Below, one piece after another: positions 1-7,162 of a stretch of DNA of 64,000 nt. The translations under genes and the position numbers were made by a program. The DNA is from Rhizobium mayense (lineage in GTDB: Bacteria; Pseudomonadota; Alphaproteobacteria; Rhizobiales; Rhizobiaceae): the NCBI RefSeq assembly GCF_030272705.1, contig NZ_JARFYM010000013.1, positions 1-64,000 on the forward strand. Direction: 5' to 3'. The notes under the pieces were generated by a model. The model had not been told where the DNA came from. It saw only the letters and a program-made list of their open reading frames with translations, and made no database searches. Position 1 is the stretch's first letter. Each line of letters starts with the position of its first letter.

Positions 1-147
1 CATGTGACCTCGCTCGAGGCCTACGATGCCAAAGGCGAGATGATCATCCAGTTCTTCGGCAAGCGGAAGGAAGGCTTCGACGAGCGCCGTAGCTGGCGCA
101 CCATTATCGAGAATCTGCCGAAGGCCGACGCCAGCGTCGCCGCGTAA
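1..147 (+). CDS. hmuS: Hemin-degrading factor HmuS, C-terminal end only
   Basis: Open from the first base of the window to a TAA at 145-147, giving the last 48 residues of a protein whose start lies outside. The tail (FFGKRKEG followed by WRTIIENLP) resembles the C-terminus of the HmuS/HemS haem-degrading or haem-trafficking family, a cytoplasmic protein that handles haem after import. It stands 10 bases before hmuT and in the same direction, the usual rhizobial hmuSTUV order, which is the main support for the name. Only a fragment is visible, so no catalytic residue can be assessed. Confidence 0.75.
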   Translation, partial: HVTSLEAYDAKGEMIIQFFGKRKEGFDERRSWRTIIENLPKADASVAA

Positions 148-157
148 GGATCGGGCC

Positions 158-1090
158 ATGACGATGTTGAAAAACTTCAAGCGCATCAAGCCGTGGGAAA
201 TCGCGCTGACGGTGCTGGTGATGGCCTTGCCATTCATTCCCGCGAGCCCGATCAACGGCGGCTATAATTCCGTCAAGCACGCCCATGCCGCGGAAGCCCC
301 GAAAATCGATACCTCGCGTCTCGTCTCGATCGGCGGCGACGTCACCGAGATCATCTATGCGCTGGGCGAGGAAAACCGGCTGATTGCCCGCGATTCCACC
401 AGCATGTATCCGGAAACCGCTGCCAAGCTGCCCGATGTCGGCTATATGCGCGCACTTTCGCCGGAGGGCATCCTGGCCGTCAATCCGACCGCGATCATCG
501 CAGTCGACGGCTCCGGCCCGCCGGAGGCTCTGGCAGTGCTGCGCAATGCCCGCGTGCCTTTCGAGGCCGTGCCGCAAAGCTATGATCGTGACGGCATCCT
601 GAAGAAGATCGATGTCGTGGGCTCGCTGCTCGGCGTTCCGGACAAGGCGAAGGCGCTCGAAGATAAGGTCGCCGCCGATCTTGACGCTGCAATCGCAGAC
701 GCCGGGAAACGCCCGGAGGGCGAACGCAAACGTGTGCTGTTCGTCCTGAGCAACCAGAACGGCAAGATCCTCGCTTCCGGCAGTGACACCGCCGCCGACA
801 GCATCATCAAGCTTGCCGGCGCCATCAATGCCGTCGACAGCTTCTCGGGCTACAAGCCGCTGAGCGATGAAGCGATCATCGAGGCCAAGCCCGACGCGAT
901 CCTGATCATGGACCGTGAGGGTCCATTGTCGATGACGAATGACGACCTCCTGAAGCAACCGGCCATTTCGCTGACACCCGCGGCCAGCCGCAAGGCGGTC
1001 ATCCGCATGGACGGCCTGCATCTGCTCGGCTTTGGGCCGCGCACCGCCAGTGCCGTGCGCGAGCTCAACACGGCAATCTACGGGGGCTGA
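158..1090 (+). CDS. hmuT: Periplasmic hemin-binding protein HmuT
   Basis: 310 residues. The first 45 residues are a long signal sequence with a hydrophobic core (IALTVLVMALPFIPA) and an AHAAEAP cleavage region, so the product is exported to the periplasm. The mature part is a class III substrate-binding fold: the stretch RLVSIGGDVTEIIYALGEE near residue 50 is the family hallmark of cobalamin and haem binding proteins (TroA/BtuF superfamily). Family knowledge says it delivers haem from a TonB-dependent receptor to the HmuUV permease. It lies between hmuS and hmuU, nearly contiguous with both, in one operon. Iron regulation is expected for such operons but the promoter is outside the window. 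Confidence 0.9.
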   Translation: MTMLKNFKRIKPWEIALTVLVMALPFIPASPINGGYNSVKHAHAAEAPKIDTSRLVSIGGDVTEIIYALGEENRLIARDSTSMYPETAAKLPDVGYMRALSPEGILAVNPTAIIAVDGSGPPEALAVLRNARVPFEAVPQSYDRDGILKKIDVVGSLLGVPDKAKALEDKVAADLDAAIADAGKRPEGERKRVLFVLSNQNGKILASGSDTAADSIIKLAGAINAVDSFSGYKPLSDEAIIEAKPDAILIMDREGPLSMTNDDLLKQPAISLTPAASRKAVIRMDGLHLLGFGPRTASAVRELNTAIYGG

Positions 1091-1091
1091 G

Positions 1092-2204
1092 GTGGCGCTT
1101 AACGAGGTCATGCCGGGGCTGAAGCGCATGTCGCACCACACGGATCGTCGCCATCGTGAGGGCGACCGCACCACGCTTGCGCTCTTCGTCCTGGCCGGCC
1201 TCGTGGTCGCAGCTCTCCTCGCTTTCGCATTTTCGATCACCACCGGCGCGTCGAATGCCTCGATCGTCGACGTCATCGGCAGCATGATTAGCGGCGGCGC
1301 GGACAACGCTCTGAGCAGCCGCGACCGCATCATCATCTTCGATATCCGCCTGCCGCGCGCCATCCTCGGCTTCCTGATCGGCGGCGGGCTTGCTGTCTCC
1401 GGCGCGGTCATGCAGGGCCTGTTCCGCAACCCGCTGGCCGATCCTGGCCTGATCGGCGTTTCGGCCGGCTCCAGTCTCGGCGCCGTGGCGATGATCGTCC
1501 TCAGCGGCGGTATCCTTACCCCTGTCGCCCATGTCTTCGGCATCTTCTCCTTGCCGATCGCCGCCTTCATCGGCGGCCTCGTCACGACCATACTCCTCTA
1601 CAGAGTGGCGACACGACATGGGCAAACATCCATAGCGACCATGTTGCTCGCCGGTATCGCGCTCGGTTCCCTGGCACTGGCCGCAACCGGCGTGCTGATC
1701 TACATGGCCGATGACCGGCAACTGCGCGACCTCACCTTCTGGAGCATGGGCTCGCTCGCCGGGGCAACCTGGACCAAGATCGCCGCCGCCGGACCGATCA
1801 TCGTCTTCTCCATGCTGCCGCTGCCCTTCATGGCGCGCGGCCTCAATGCGCTGACGCTCGGCGAAGCCGCTGCCTTCCACATGGGCATCACTGTGCAGCG
1901 ATTGAAGAATGTCGCCATCGTCAGCGTTGCCGCCGCGATCGGCGCCTCCGTCGCGGTTAGCGGCGGCATCGGCTTCGTCGGCATCATTGTGCCGCATATC
2001 CTGCGCATGGCGATCGGTCCCGACCATCGCTTCCTGTTGCCCGCTTCAGCGCTGTTCGGCGGCACGTTGCTGATCATCGCCGACGCGGTGGCGCGCACCG
2101 TCGTCTCGCCGGCCGAACTGCCGATCGGCATCATCACCGCCGGTGTCGGCGGGCCGTTCTTCCTGTGGATGTTGCTTCGGCAGCGCTCGCACCTCAGCCT
2201 GTGA
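1092..2204 (+). CDS. hmuU: Hemin ABC transporter permease HmuU
   Basis: Polytopic inner-membrane permease of the FecCD/BtuC family with about ten hydrophobic segments. Motifs seen: LPRAILGFLIGGGLAVSGAV after the first transmembrane helix, NPLADPGLIGVSAGSSLGA, and FVGIIVPHILRMAIGPDHR, the loop that contacts the ATPase. The reading frame is open further upstream inside hmuT, but I place the start at GTG 1092, one base after the hmuT stop and five bases after a GGGGG run; ATG 1110 or ATG 1128 are alternatives and would shorten the protein by 6 or 12 residues. It pairs with HmuT and HmuV to import haem. Confidence 0.88.
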   Translation: MALNEVMPGLKRMSHHTDRRHREGDRTTLALFVLAGLVVAALLAFAFSITTGASNASIVDVIGSMISGGADNALSSRDRIIIFDIRLPRAILGFLIGGGLAVSGAVMQGLFRNPLADPGLIGVSAGSSLGAVAMIVLSGGILTPVAHVFGIFSLPIAAFIGGLVTTILLYRVATRHGQTSIATMLLAGIALGSLALAATGVLIYMADDRQLRDLTFWSMGSLAGATWTKIAAAGPIIVFSMLPLPFMARGLNALTLGEAAAFHMGITVQRLKNVAIVSVAAAIGASVAVSGGIGFVGIIVPHILRMAIGPDHRFLLPASALFGGTLLIIADAVARTVVSPAELPIGIITAGVGGPFFLWMLLRQRSHLSL

Positions 2205-2211
2205 GTTATCG

Positions 2212-3003
2212 ATGATTGACGTCTCGAACCTTTCCGTCCGGCTTGCGGGCAAGACAGTCGTGCACGATGTCTCCTTCACAGCCTCGGCCGGCGCGCTGAC
2301 AGCGATTTGCGGACCGAACGGCTCGGGCAAGACGACGATCATGAAGGCCATTTCGGGGGAACTCGCCTATCGGGGCTCGGTGCTTCTCAACGCAACGGCA
2401 ATCGGCAGCCTTCAAGCCTGGCAACTGGCCGAAATGCGCGGCGTGCTGCCGCAGGCGAGCGCCATCTCCTTTCCCTTCACCGTCCGCGAAATCGTCCGCA
2501 TGGGGCTGACGACCGGGCGCAACCGTCATCCCGAACAGGCCGATCGCATCGCCGCGGAGGCGCTGTCGTCCGTCGATCTCGCTGGCTTCGAAGGTCGCTT
2601 CTATCAGGAGCTTTCCGGCGGCGAGCAACAACGCGTCCAACTGGCCCGGGTGCTATGCCAGATCCCCGAGCCCATCGTCGACGGCAAGCCTTGCTGGCTG
2701 CTTCTCGACGAGCCCGTCTCCAGCCTCGACATCAGCCATCAGCTCACCATCATGACGCTCGCCCGGCAATTCTGCCGGCGCGGCGGCGGCGTCATTGCCG
2801 TGATGCACGATCTCAATCTCACCGCTCTCTTCGCCGATCAGATGGTCTTGCTGAAGAACGGTCGGTTGCAGGCAGCCGGTCCTGTGGCCAACGTTTTGAC
2901 CGATCGGCATCTGCAGAATGTCTTCGGCTGCGCGCTCAGGGTCAACCGCGTCCCGCTCGGTGGCGTCCCGTTCGTGCTCGCTCACAGTGCGTTGGCGGAG
3001 TGA
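2212..3003 (+). CDS. hmuV: Hemin ABC transporter ATP-binding protein HmuV
   Basis: 263 residues, cytoplasmic ABC ATPase. Walker A GPNGSGKT near residue 36, signature LSGGEQQR near 138, Walker B WLLLDEPVSSLD near 165 and the switch histidine in VMHDLNLTALFADQMVLL. The pattern matches the haem importer HmuV group of FecE/BtuD ATPases. The frame is open upstream within hmuU, but the ATG at 2212 gives the normal N-terminus (MIDVSNLSVRLAGK) and lies seven bases after the hmuU stop. It is the last gene of the haem operon; no clear terminator follows, and the next gene has its own promoter. Confidence 0.92.
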   Translation: MIDVSNLSVRLAGKTVVHDVSFTASAGALTAICGPNGSGKTTIMKAISGELAYRGSVLLNATAIGSLQAWQLAEMRGVLPQASAISFPFTVREIVRMGLTTGRNRHPEQADRIAAEALSSVDLAGFEGRFYQELSGGEQQRVQLARVLCQIPEPIVDGKPCWLLLDEPVSSLDISHQLTIMTLARQFCRRGGGVIAVMHDLNLTALFADQMVLLKNGRLQAAGPVANVLTDRHLQNVFGCALRVNRVPLGGVPFVLAHSALAE

Positions 3004-3025
3004 TTTCCCTTTCGGGGCACGGCCC

Positions 3026-3051
3026 GGAACTTTTCGTTACATCGCTGCGTT
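3026..3051 (+). promoter_or_regulatory. EcfG-type promoter (GGAAC-N17-CGTT)
   Basis: GGAAC at 3026-3030 and CGTT at 3048-3051 with a 17-base spacer match the consensus of the alphaproteobacterial general stress sigma factor EcfG. It lies in the gap after hmuV, about 130 bases before the DUF883 gene, and is one of four exact matches within 4.2 kb around the ecfG locus. Confidence 0.7.
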
Positions 3052-3179
3052 GATGACCAATGATGCAAATCAATGCTCTGCACGCTTAACAGCGCAATAT
3101 GCTGGCAGCATTCGATTATCGCCGGCGCAAATTTTCAGGCGCCAGGACAAAGACGCCAACGACGTAAGGGAGCAAGACC

Positions 3180-3530
3180 ATGGCACCATCCATCCTCCAT
3201 TCGGCGCGAGCCAAGCGTAATGGCGGCAGCTTGCACGACATCGAAGCCAGCATCGAAGAGCAGATCGAACATCTGCGCAACGAAATTGCCGCTTTCGCCA
3301 AGGTTGTCGGTGAAAACAGCGCCAAGCAGAGCCAGACGATGCGCGCGCGCGCCGAGACTAGCTACGAGGATCTCACGGCTCGCGGCGAAGAACTGCTGCG
3401 TGAGCTGCAGCACGGCTATGTCAGGGGCACGCGGGAAATGCGCAGGACGGTGCGCCAGCATCCCATTGCCACCATCGGGGCTGCTGCAGCTTTCGGATTG
3501 GCAGTTGCCCTGCTTCTTTCGCGCCGTTGA
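3180..3530 (+). CDS. DUF883 / ElaB-YqjD-like membrane-anchored protein
   Basis: 116 residues. A charged helical region (IEEQIEHLRNEIAAFAKVVG and on to about residue 85) is followed by RQHPIATIGAAAAFGLAVAL, a single C-terminal membrane segment ending in LLSRR. This is the layout of the DUF883 family (ElaB/YqjD/YgaM), tail-anchored inner-membrane proteins of stressed or stationary cells, some reported to bind ribosomes. A Shine-Dalgarno AAGGGAG stands before the ATG. It is followed nine bases later by a holin-like membrane protein, and both sit behind an EcfG-type promoter, which agrees with a stress role. The molecular function is not known to me. Confidence 0.8.
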   Translation: MAPSILHSARAKRNGGSLHDIEASIEEQIEHLRNEIAAFAKVVGENSAKQSQTMRARAETSYEDLTARGEELLRELQHGYVRGTREMRRTVRQHPIATIGAAAAFGLAVALLLSRR

Positions 3531-3539
3531 GGAGCTTCA

Positions 3540-3944
3540 ATGCTAGCTCCGTTCCTCGGCCTGCTTCTGTCAGGCACTTTGAATCGTACCGTTGCGCGCA
3601 CCAAGCGCAACGGTATTTTTGTGGGCATCGCCGCGATCCTCATTTTGACAGCCTACGCCTTTGCGCTGGTAGCCGCCGCCATTTGGCTGGCAACCATCTA
3701 CGGAGCAGCCGTTTCGGCGCTGTTGATTGCTGCCGGCGCCCTGCTGCTCGGCCTGATCGTTCTCGTCATCATGGCGATCATCAACAAGCAGGAGGAGCGC
3801 CGCCTCCATGAACGCCGGGTTGCCTTGGAATCCATGGCCGTCGCTGCGCTCGGCCTCGCAAAGTCTCAACCGTTGCTGACCGCTGCAATCGCCACTGCTC
3901 TGGTATTGGGCAATTTGCTGGGAACGAAGAAGCGGGATGATTGA
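3540..3944 (+). CDS. Putative phage-holin-superfamily (DUF1469-like) membrane protein
   Basis: 134 residues. Two long hydrophobic segments (about 28-50 and 55-78, rich in A, I, L, V) are followed by a short charged linker, KQEERRLHERR, and a weaker hydrophobic C-terminal stretch. This resembles the small YqjE/DUF1469 or holin-X-like family often encoded next to DUF883 proteins, as in the E. coli yqjD-yqjE pair. Nine bases separate it from the DUF883 gene, so they are probably one transcript from the EcfG promoter at 3026. No lysis genes are nearby, so a real phage holin role is unlikely. Its 3' end faces ecfG, 30 bases away, with no obvious terminator. Confidence 0.7.
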   Translation: MLAPFLGLLLSGTLNRTVARTKRNGIFVGIAAILILTAYAFALVAAAIWLATIYGAAVSALLIAAGALLLGLIVLVIMAIINKQEERRLHERRVALESMAVAALGLAKSQPLLTAAIATALVLGNLLGTKKRDD

Positions 3945-3974
3945 GAGCGGCGGCCTGACCCGGATTGCATTTGT

Positions 3975-4526
3975 CTAGAAAGCAAACGCCTTGGACGTCA
4001 GCGGCGCGGAGGTGGCGTCGGGACCGAAGTCCGCTTCGCCGGAAATCTGAAGCAATTCCTGCAGACGCTGCCGGGCTCTGTTGACGCGGCTTTTGATGGT
4101 ACCGACGGCGCAGCCGCAGATCTCTGCAGCCTCCTCATAGGAAAAACCGGAGGCGCCGACGAGGATGATGGCTTCGCGTTGATCGGCCGGTAACTGATCG
4201 AGCGCCTTGCGGAAATCCTGCAGGTCGAGCGCGCCATATTGCGAGGGATGCGTCGCCATCGATTCTGTAAACAGGCCGTCGCTGTCCTGCACCTCGCGGC
4301 CACTTTTGCGCATCTGGCTATAAAGTTCGTTGCGCAGGATGGTGAAGAGCCAGGCCTTCATATTCGTGCCCATCTCGAAATGATCCTGCTTAGCCCAAGC
4401 CTTCATGATCGTGTCCTGCACAAGATCATCGGCGCGGTCGTGGCGGCCGGTCAACGATATGGCGAAGGCACGCAGGCTCGGCAGAGCGGCCAGGAGTTCT
4501 CGCTTGAAGCTCGGTTGCGATTCCAT
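3975..4526 (-). CDS. ecfG: General stress response ECF sigma factor EcfG (RpoE-type)
   Basis: 183 residues. Region 2 (ISLTGRHDRADDLVQDTIMK, then NMKAWLFTILRNELYSQMRK) binds core polymerase and the -10 element; region 4 (LPADQREAIILVGASGFSYE onward with GTIKSRVNRARQRL) binds the -35. The sequence is typical of the EcfG (ECF15) group that runs the alphaproteobacterial general stress response. It follows nepR on the same strand (12-base gap), with phyR divergent, the classic arrangement in which NepR holds EcfG inactive until phosphorylated PhyR removes NepR. Upstream is a near-consensus EcfG promoter, suggesting autoregulation. Rhizobia often have several EcfG paralogues; which one this is cannot be told here. 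Confidence 0.93.
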   Translation of the reverse strand: MESQPSFKRELLAALPSLRAFAISLTGRHDRADDLVQDTIMKAWAKQDHFEMGTNMKAWLFTILRNELYSQMRKSGREVQDSDGLFTESMATHPSQYGALDLQDFRKALDQLPADQREAIILVGASGFSYEEAAEICGCAVGTIKSRVNRARQRLQELLQISGEADFGPDATSAPLTSKAFAF

Positions 4527-4538
4527 GACGCTTCCTCC

Positions 4539-4745
4539 TTAATCGGAGAGTTTTGCGGAAGCTAACCGCTCAGCCTGATCCAGCTTCTCAAGCAGGTCAA
4601 GGAAACGATCGGGGATAGCTTCATCCTGCACCGCAGCGTAGAAGGACCGCAGCCGGTTACCGATCTGATTGTTGGGATCGAGGATATCGACCGCGCGCAC
4701 GTCAGGCCGTTTGCGGTCCGCGTCCTCTTGATTTTGGGTAGTCAT
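4539..4745 (-). CDS. nepR: Anti-sigma factor NepR
   Basis: 68 residues. The central stretch IGNRLRSFYAAVQDEAIPDR followed by FLDLLEKLDQAE is the conserved NepR core: two helices that wrap around the sigma factor or the sigma-like domain of PhyR. The ends are charged and probably disordered. It precedes ecfG on the same strand and is divergent from phyR, the standard general stress locus. Family knowledge: NepR binds EcfG and keeps it off core polymerase; phospho-PhyR competes for NepR. Small size and composition could cause it to be missed by gene finders, but the core motif and context make the call firm. Confidence 0.92.
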   Translation of the reverse strand: MTTQNQEDADRKRPDVRAVDILDPNNQIGNRLRSFYAAVQDEAIPDRFLDLLEKLDQAERLASAKLSD

Positions 4746-4886
4746 TTAGCTCGCTTCCGCATTTTCTCGCGTTCATGGATCGGAGTGCATCCTTGTACAC
4801 TCTAGTCTGGGAGGCCGGTATGCCTCACGCCCATCCGCTTCGGCCCCGAATCGGAGCGGTTGAAACCTACTGTTCGTCGGCAGGGT

Positions 4887-4911
4887 AATGCCCCTATTTA
4901 AAAAAAGTTCC
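4887..4911 (-). promoter_or_regulatory. Near-consensus EcfG promoter for nepR-ecfG
   Basis: On the minus strand GGAAC (4911-4907) is followed after 16 bases by CATT (4890-4887), one base off CGTT. Its -35 region is the left arm of an inverted repeat whose right arm is the -35 of the divergent phyR promoter. It points to nepR about 140 bases away. Confidence 0.5.
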
Positions 4912-4930
4912 GGTACGCAGGAACTTTTTT
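4901..4930. repeat. Inverted repeat joining two divergent EcfG -35 elements
   Basis: AAAAAAGTTCC (4901-4911) and GGAACTTTTTT (4920-4930) are exact 11-base inverted arms around an 8-base centre. Each arm contains GGAAC read outward, so the repeat is two back-to-back EcfG -35 elements followed by T tracts. It could form a hairpin, but the promoter reading explains it better. Confidence 0.8.
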
Positions 4931-4944
4931 ACTGAGTTGGCGTT
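4920..4944 (+). promoter_or_regulatory. EcfG-type promoter of phyR (GGAAC-N16-CGTT)
   Basis: GGAAC 4920-4924, 16-base spacer beginning with a T tract, CGTT 4941-4944. It lies 66 bases before the phyR ATG and forms the usual positive loop in which EcfG transcribes the gene for its activator. Confidence 0.8.
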
Positions 4945-5009
4945 TGCATGTCATTGCAGTCTTGGAGGCTGTGTTTCAATTAGAAATTGGTAAAGGGCGG
5001 GAGCCATTG

Positions 5010-5804
5010 ATGACACTTTCCACACGCATTGCGCCGCATCTTCCCTTTCTGCGCCGCTACTCCCGCGCCTTGACAGGGACACAGACATCGGGAGACGCCT
5101 ATGTCGCAGCCGTTTTGGAAGCGATCATTGCCGATCTTTCCATCTTCCCGGACACCTCCAACGACCGCGTCGCCCTTTATAAACTCTTCACCAAGCTGTT
5201 CGGTTCCTCGGCAGTTCAGATTCCCGAGCCGACATCCCCCTATGCTTGGGAGCAGCGCGCCTCGGTGAATCTCGCCAAGGTTTCTCCGGTCGCCCGCCAG
5301 GCCTTCCTTCTTGCCTCGGTCGAAAATTTCCGCCTCGGCGAGATCGCCGATATTCTCGACGTCCCTGAAACCGAGGCCATGAACCTGCTCGACAAGGCGT
5401 CGCAGGAAATTTCGCGCCAGGTCGCGACCGATATCATGATCATCGAGGATGAACCGCTGATCGCGATGGACATCGAGCAGATGGTGGAAAGCCTCGGTCA
5501 TCGGGTCACCGGCATCGCCCGCACCCATGCGGAGGCGGTTGCTCTTCACAATGCCACCAACCCCAGCATGGTGCTCGCCGACATCCAGCTCGCCGACGGC
5601 AGCTCCGGCATTGACGCGGTCAACGACATCCTCAAGTCATCCAGCATTCCGGTCATTTTCATCACCGCCTTCCCGGAGCGCTTGCTGACCGGCGAGCGGC
5701 CGGAGCCGACCTTCCTTGTGACCAAGCCATTCAATCCCGACATGGTGAAAGCCCTGATCAGCCAGGCCCTTTTCTTTAACGAAACCACAAAGGTGGCCGC
5801 CTGA
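5010..5804 (+). CDS. phyR: General stress response anti-anti-sigma response regulator PhyR
   Basis: 264 residues. Residues 1-135 form an EcfG-like sigma domain (MTLSTRIAPHLPFLRRYSRA at the start; region-4-like LASVENFRLGEIADILDVPE) without DNA binding function; residues 142-260 form a receiver domain with acidic pocket IIEDEP, phosphoacceptor Asp191 in LADIQL, and Lys239 in VTKPF. This domain order is unique to PhyR. When phosphorylated it binds NepR and frees EcfG. The frame is open back to 4944, but ATG 5010 follows a GGGCGGGAG ribosome site and gives the family's normal N-terminus. It is divergent from nepR-ecfG and followed by a histidine kinase gene. Confidence 0.95.
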   Translation: MTLSTRIAPHLPFLRRYSRALTGTQTSGDAYVAAVLEAIIADLSIFPDTSNDRVALYKLFTKLFGSSAVQIPEPTSPYAWEQRASVNLAKVSPVARQAFLLASVENFRLGEIADILDVPETEAMNLLDKASQEISRQVATDIMIIEDEPLIAMDIEQMVESLGHRVTGIARTHAEAVALHNATNPSMVLADIQLADGSSGIDAVNDILKSSSIPVIFITAFPERLLTGERPEPTFLVTKPFNPDMVKALISQALFFNETTKVAA

Positions 5805-5825
5805 TACAATTTGACACCTTGTTGT

Positions 5826-5850
5826 GGAACAAAGATCGCGGCTGCACGTT
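5826..5850 (+). promoter_or_regulatory. EcfG-type promoter before the HWE kinase (GGAAC-N16-CGTT)
   Basis: GGAAC 5826-5830 and CGTT 5847-5850 with a 16-base spacer, in the gap between phyR and the kinase gene. The kinase GTG is about 120 bases downstream, so a leader RNA of roughly 115 bases is predicted. Confidence 0.72.
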
Positions 5851-5972
5851 GCGGCGGCTTAGGGACGCTTTACCGACTGTTATAGCGATTGACTGTATAA
5901 ACCGGGCTGAGTTCTTCCGGTCGAGAATGCCCTGTCGGCGGGTTTCTCGAAATTCGAGTGAAAGGCGAGCCG

Positions 5973-6983
5973 GTGAATACGACTGAACCATTATCGGGTG
6001 CGCCTTTGAGTTTTGAAGGCAAGGCCGCTATGATGGAGCGCGCGCTTGGCAGCGCTGGTATTTCGATTCTCTTCCAGGACGCAAACCTTGCGATTCGCTA
6101 CGCGGAAAACTTGCCCGACCACCTGAAACCGTCCCTGACCATCGGTGGCACGGATCTCCATCTCTTCGGCGAGAAAAACGGCGAACACCTGTTGCAGCTC
6201 AAACGCGGCGTGCTGGAAAGCGGCAAGCCCGCCACCGCGGAGGTAGAGCTGGTGACGGGCGATGGGTTGCGCATTTACGAGTTGAAGATCGAGCGTGTCG
6301 GCGGGCGTAAGACGCAGGGTCTGCTTTCCGTCATCTCCGAAATTACGGAGAGCCGGCATCGCGAAAAAGTATTGAAATCACTGCTGCGCGAGCTGTCGCA
6401 CCGCTCCAAGAATCTATTGGCAATCATCCAGGGCATTGCCACGCAGACGGCGCGTCACACAGTGTCGCTCGATAACTTCCTGATCAAATTCCGCGGTCGC
6501 CTGCAGTCGCTGTCGAACTCCCAGGACTTGATCACCGATTCGAGCTGGCGCGGCGCCTATCTGTTCGAACTCGCTGAAAAGCAGTTCGCCCCCTATTGGC
6601 CCGATGCAGGGACGCCGATGCCGATCTACGGGATCAATGCGCATCTCACTCCGAATGCCGCCGTCCATCTCGGCCTCGCATTACACGAACTGATCGTCAA
6701 TTCCGCCTCCCACGGGGCCATCTCCGCCGGTGCCACCAGTATCACGCTGAACTGCAAGGAGGCCGAACTCAACGGCAAGAAGGCGATCGAAGTGGCCTGG
6801 TCGGAACACTTCTACTTCCCTTCCGACCATGAATTCGAGGACAACAGCTTCAGCCGCACCGTGTTGGAGCGGGTCGTCCCCACCTCCATGAACGGGCGCG
6901 CCCAGTTCGCAATCGACGATGACAGCATCGGCTATCGCTTGACGATTCCCGAAACCGAATATGAGATTCTGAAGCGGCGCTGA
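5973..6983 (+). CDS. HWE-family sensor histidine kinase, probable PhyR kinase
   Basis: 336 residues from GTG 5973, chosen because AAAGGCGAG lies just before it; GTG 5958 is a weaker alternative. No membrane segment is visible, so it is likely cytoplasmic. The N-terminal 125 residues look like a PAS sensor domain. The phosphorylation box LRELSHRSKNLLAIIQGIA carries the histidine near residue 143. The ATPase part has a histidine-containing N box (LHELIVNSASHGA) and a W-x-E (WSE), the two marks of the HWE family. Kinases of this kind next to phyR usually feed phosphate to PhyR. An exact EcfG promoter before it predicts positive feedback. The stimulus is unknown. Confidence 0.88.
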   Translation: MNTTEPLSGAPLSFEGKAAMMERALGSAGISILFQDANLAIRYAENLPDHLKPSLTIGGTDLHLFGEKNGEHLLQLKRGVLESGKPATAEVELVTGDGLRIYELKIERVGGRKTQGLLSVISEITESRHREKVLKSLLRELSHRSKNLLAIIQGIATQTARHTVSLDNFLIKFRGRLQSLSNSQDLITDSSWRGAYLFELAEKQFAPYWPDAGTPMPIYGINAHLTPNAAVHLGLALHELIVNSASHGAISAGATSITLNCKEAELNGKKAIEVAWSEHFYFPSDHEFEDNSFSRTVLERVVPTSMNGRAQFAIDDDSIGYRLTIPETEYEILKRR

Positions 6984-7003
6984 TACTCCCGAATGAAGAC
7001 CGC

Positions 7004-7131
7004 AAACGAAAACAGCCAGTGCGAGGGCGGCGCACTGGCTGCTTTTCACTCATCGGGAGGGGACCGTGAGTAGATGCCCGGTGATGAGTTTTGGGGGCGT
7101 GCATCGGTTGATGCGATCATCACCAAGACAC
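7004..7131 (-). ncRNA. Candidate stress-induced small RNA (or leader of a 24-codon ORF)
   Basis: An exact EcfG promoter on the minus strand (7162-7138) predicts a start near 7131, and a perfect 11-bp terminator stem with TTTTCGTTT ends it near 7004: a transcript of about 128 bases, antisense to the 3' untranslated end of the kinase mRNA. It contains CCCCTCCC, a C-rich stretch that could pair with ribosome binding sites. It also contains a 24-codon ORF, ATG 7120 to TGA 7046, with AAGAAGG ten bases before, ending just before the terminator. I cannot tell an RNA regulator from a small-protein mRNA. Not matched to any named RNA. Confidence 0.45.
7013..7046. terminator. Bidirectional intrinsic terminator
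   Basis: CAGCCAGTGCG (7013-7023) and CGCACTGGCTG (7031-7041) make a perfect 11-bp stem with a 7-base loop. CTTTT follows on the plus strand (end of the phyR/kinase transcript) and TTTTCGTTT on the minus strand (end of the candidate small RNA). Confidence 0.85.
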
Positions 7132-7137
7132 CTTCTT

Positions 7138-7162
7138 AACGACGGTGCTCGGCCTTGGTTCC
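7138..7162 (-). promoter_or_regulatory. EcfG-type promoter on the minus strand (GGAAC-N16-CGTT)
   Basis: Read on the minus strand, GGAAC at 7162-7158, a 16-base spacer, and CGTT at 7141-7138. No annotated protein gene lies in its path before the terminator at 7041-7013, so it predicts a short transcript. Confidence 0.65.

Noticed and set aside
104-1591. 495-codon frame on the minus strand across hmuT/hmuU
   Set aside because: Antisense to two clear transport genes; its arginine- and alanine-rich product has no domain and results from GC-rich codon use on the other strand.
3540-3944. Prophage holin
   Set aside because: Holin-like topology only; no endolysin, spanin or other phage gene nearby, and its partner is a DUF883 stress protein.
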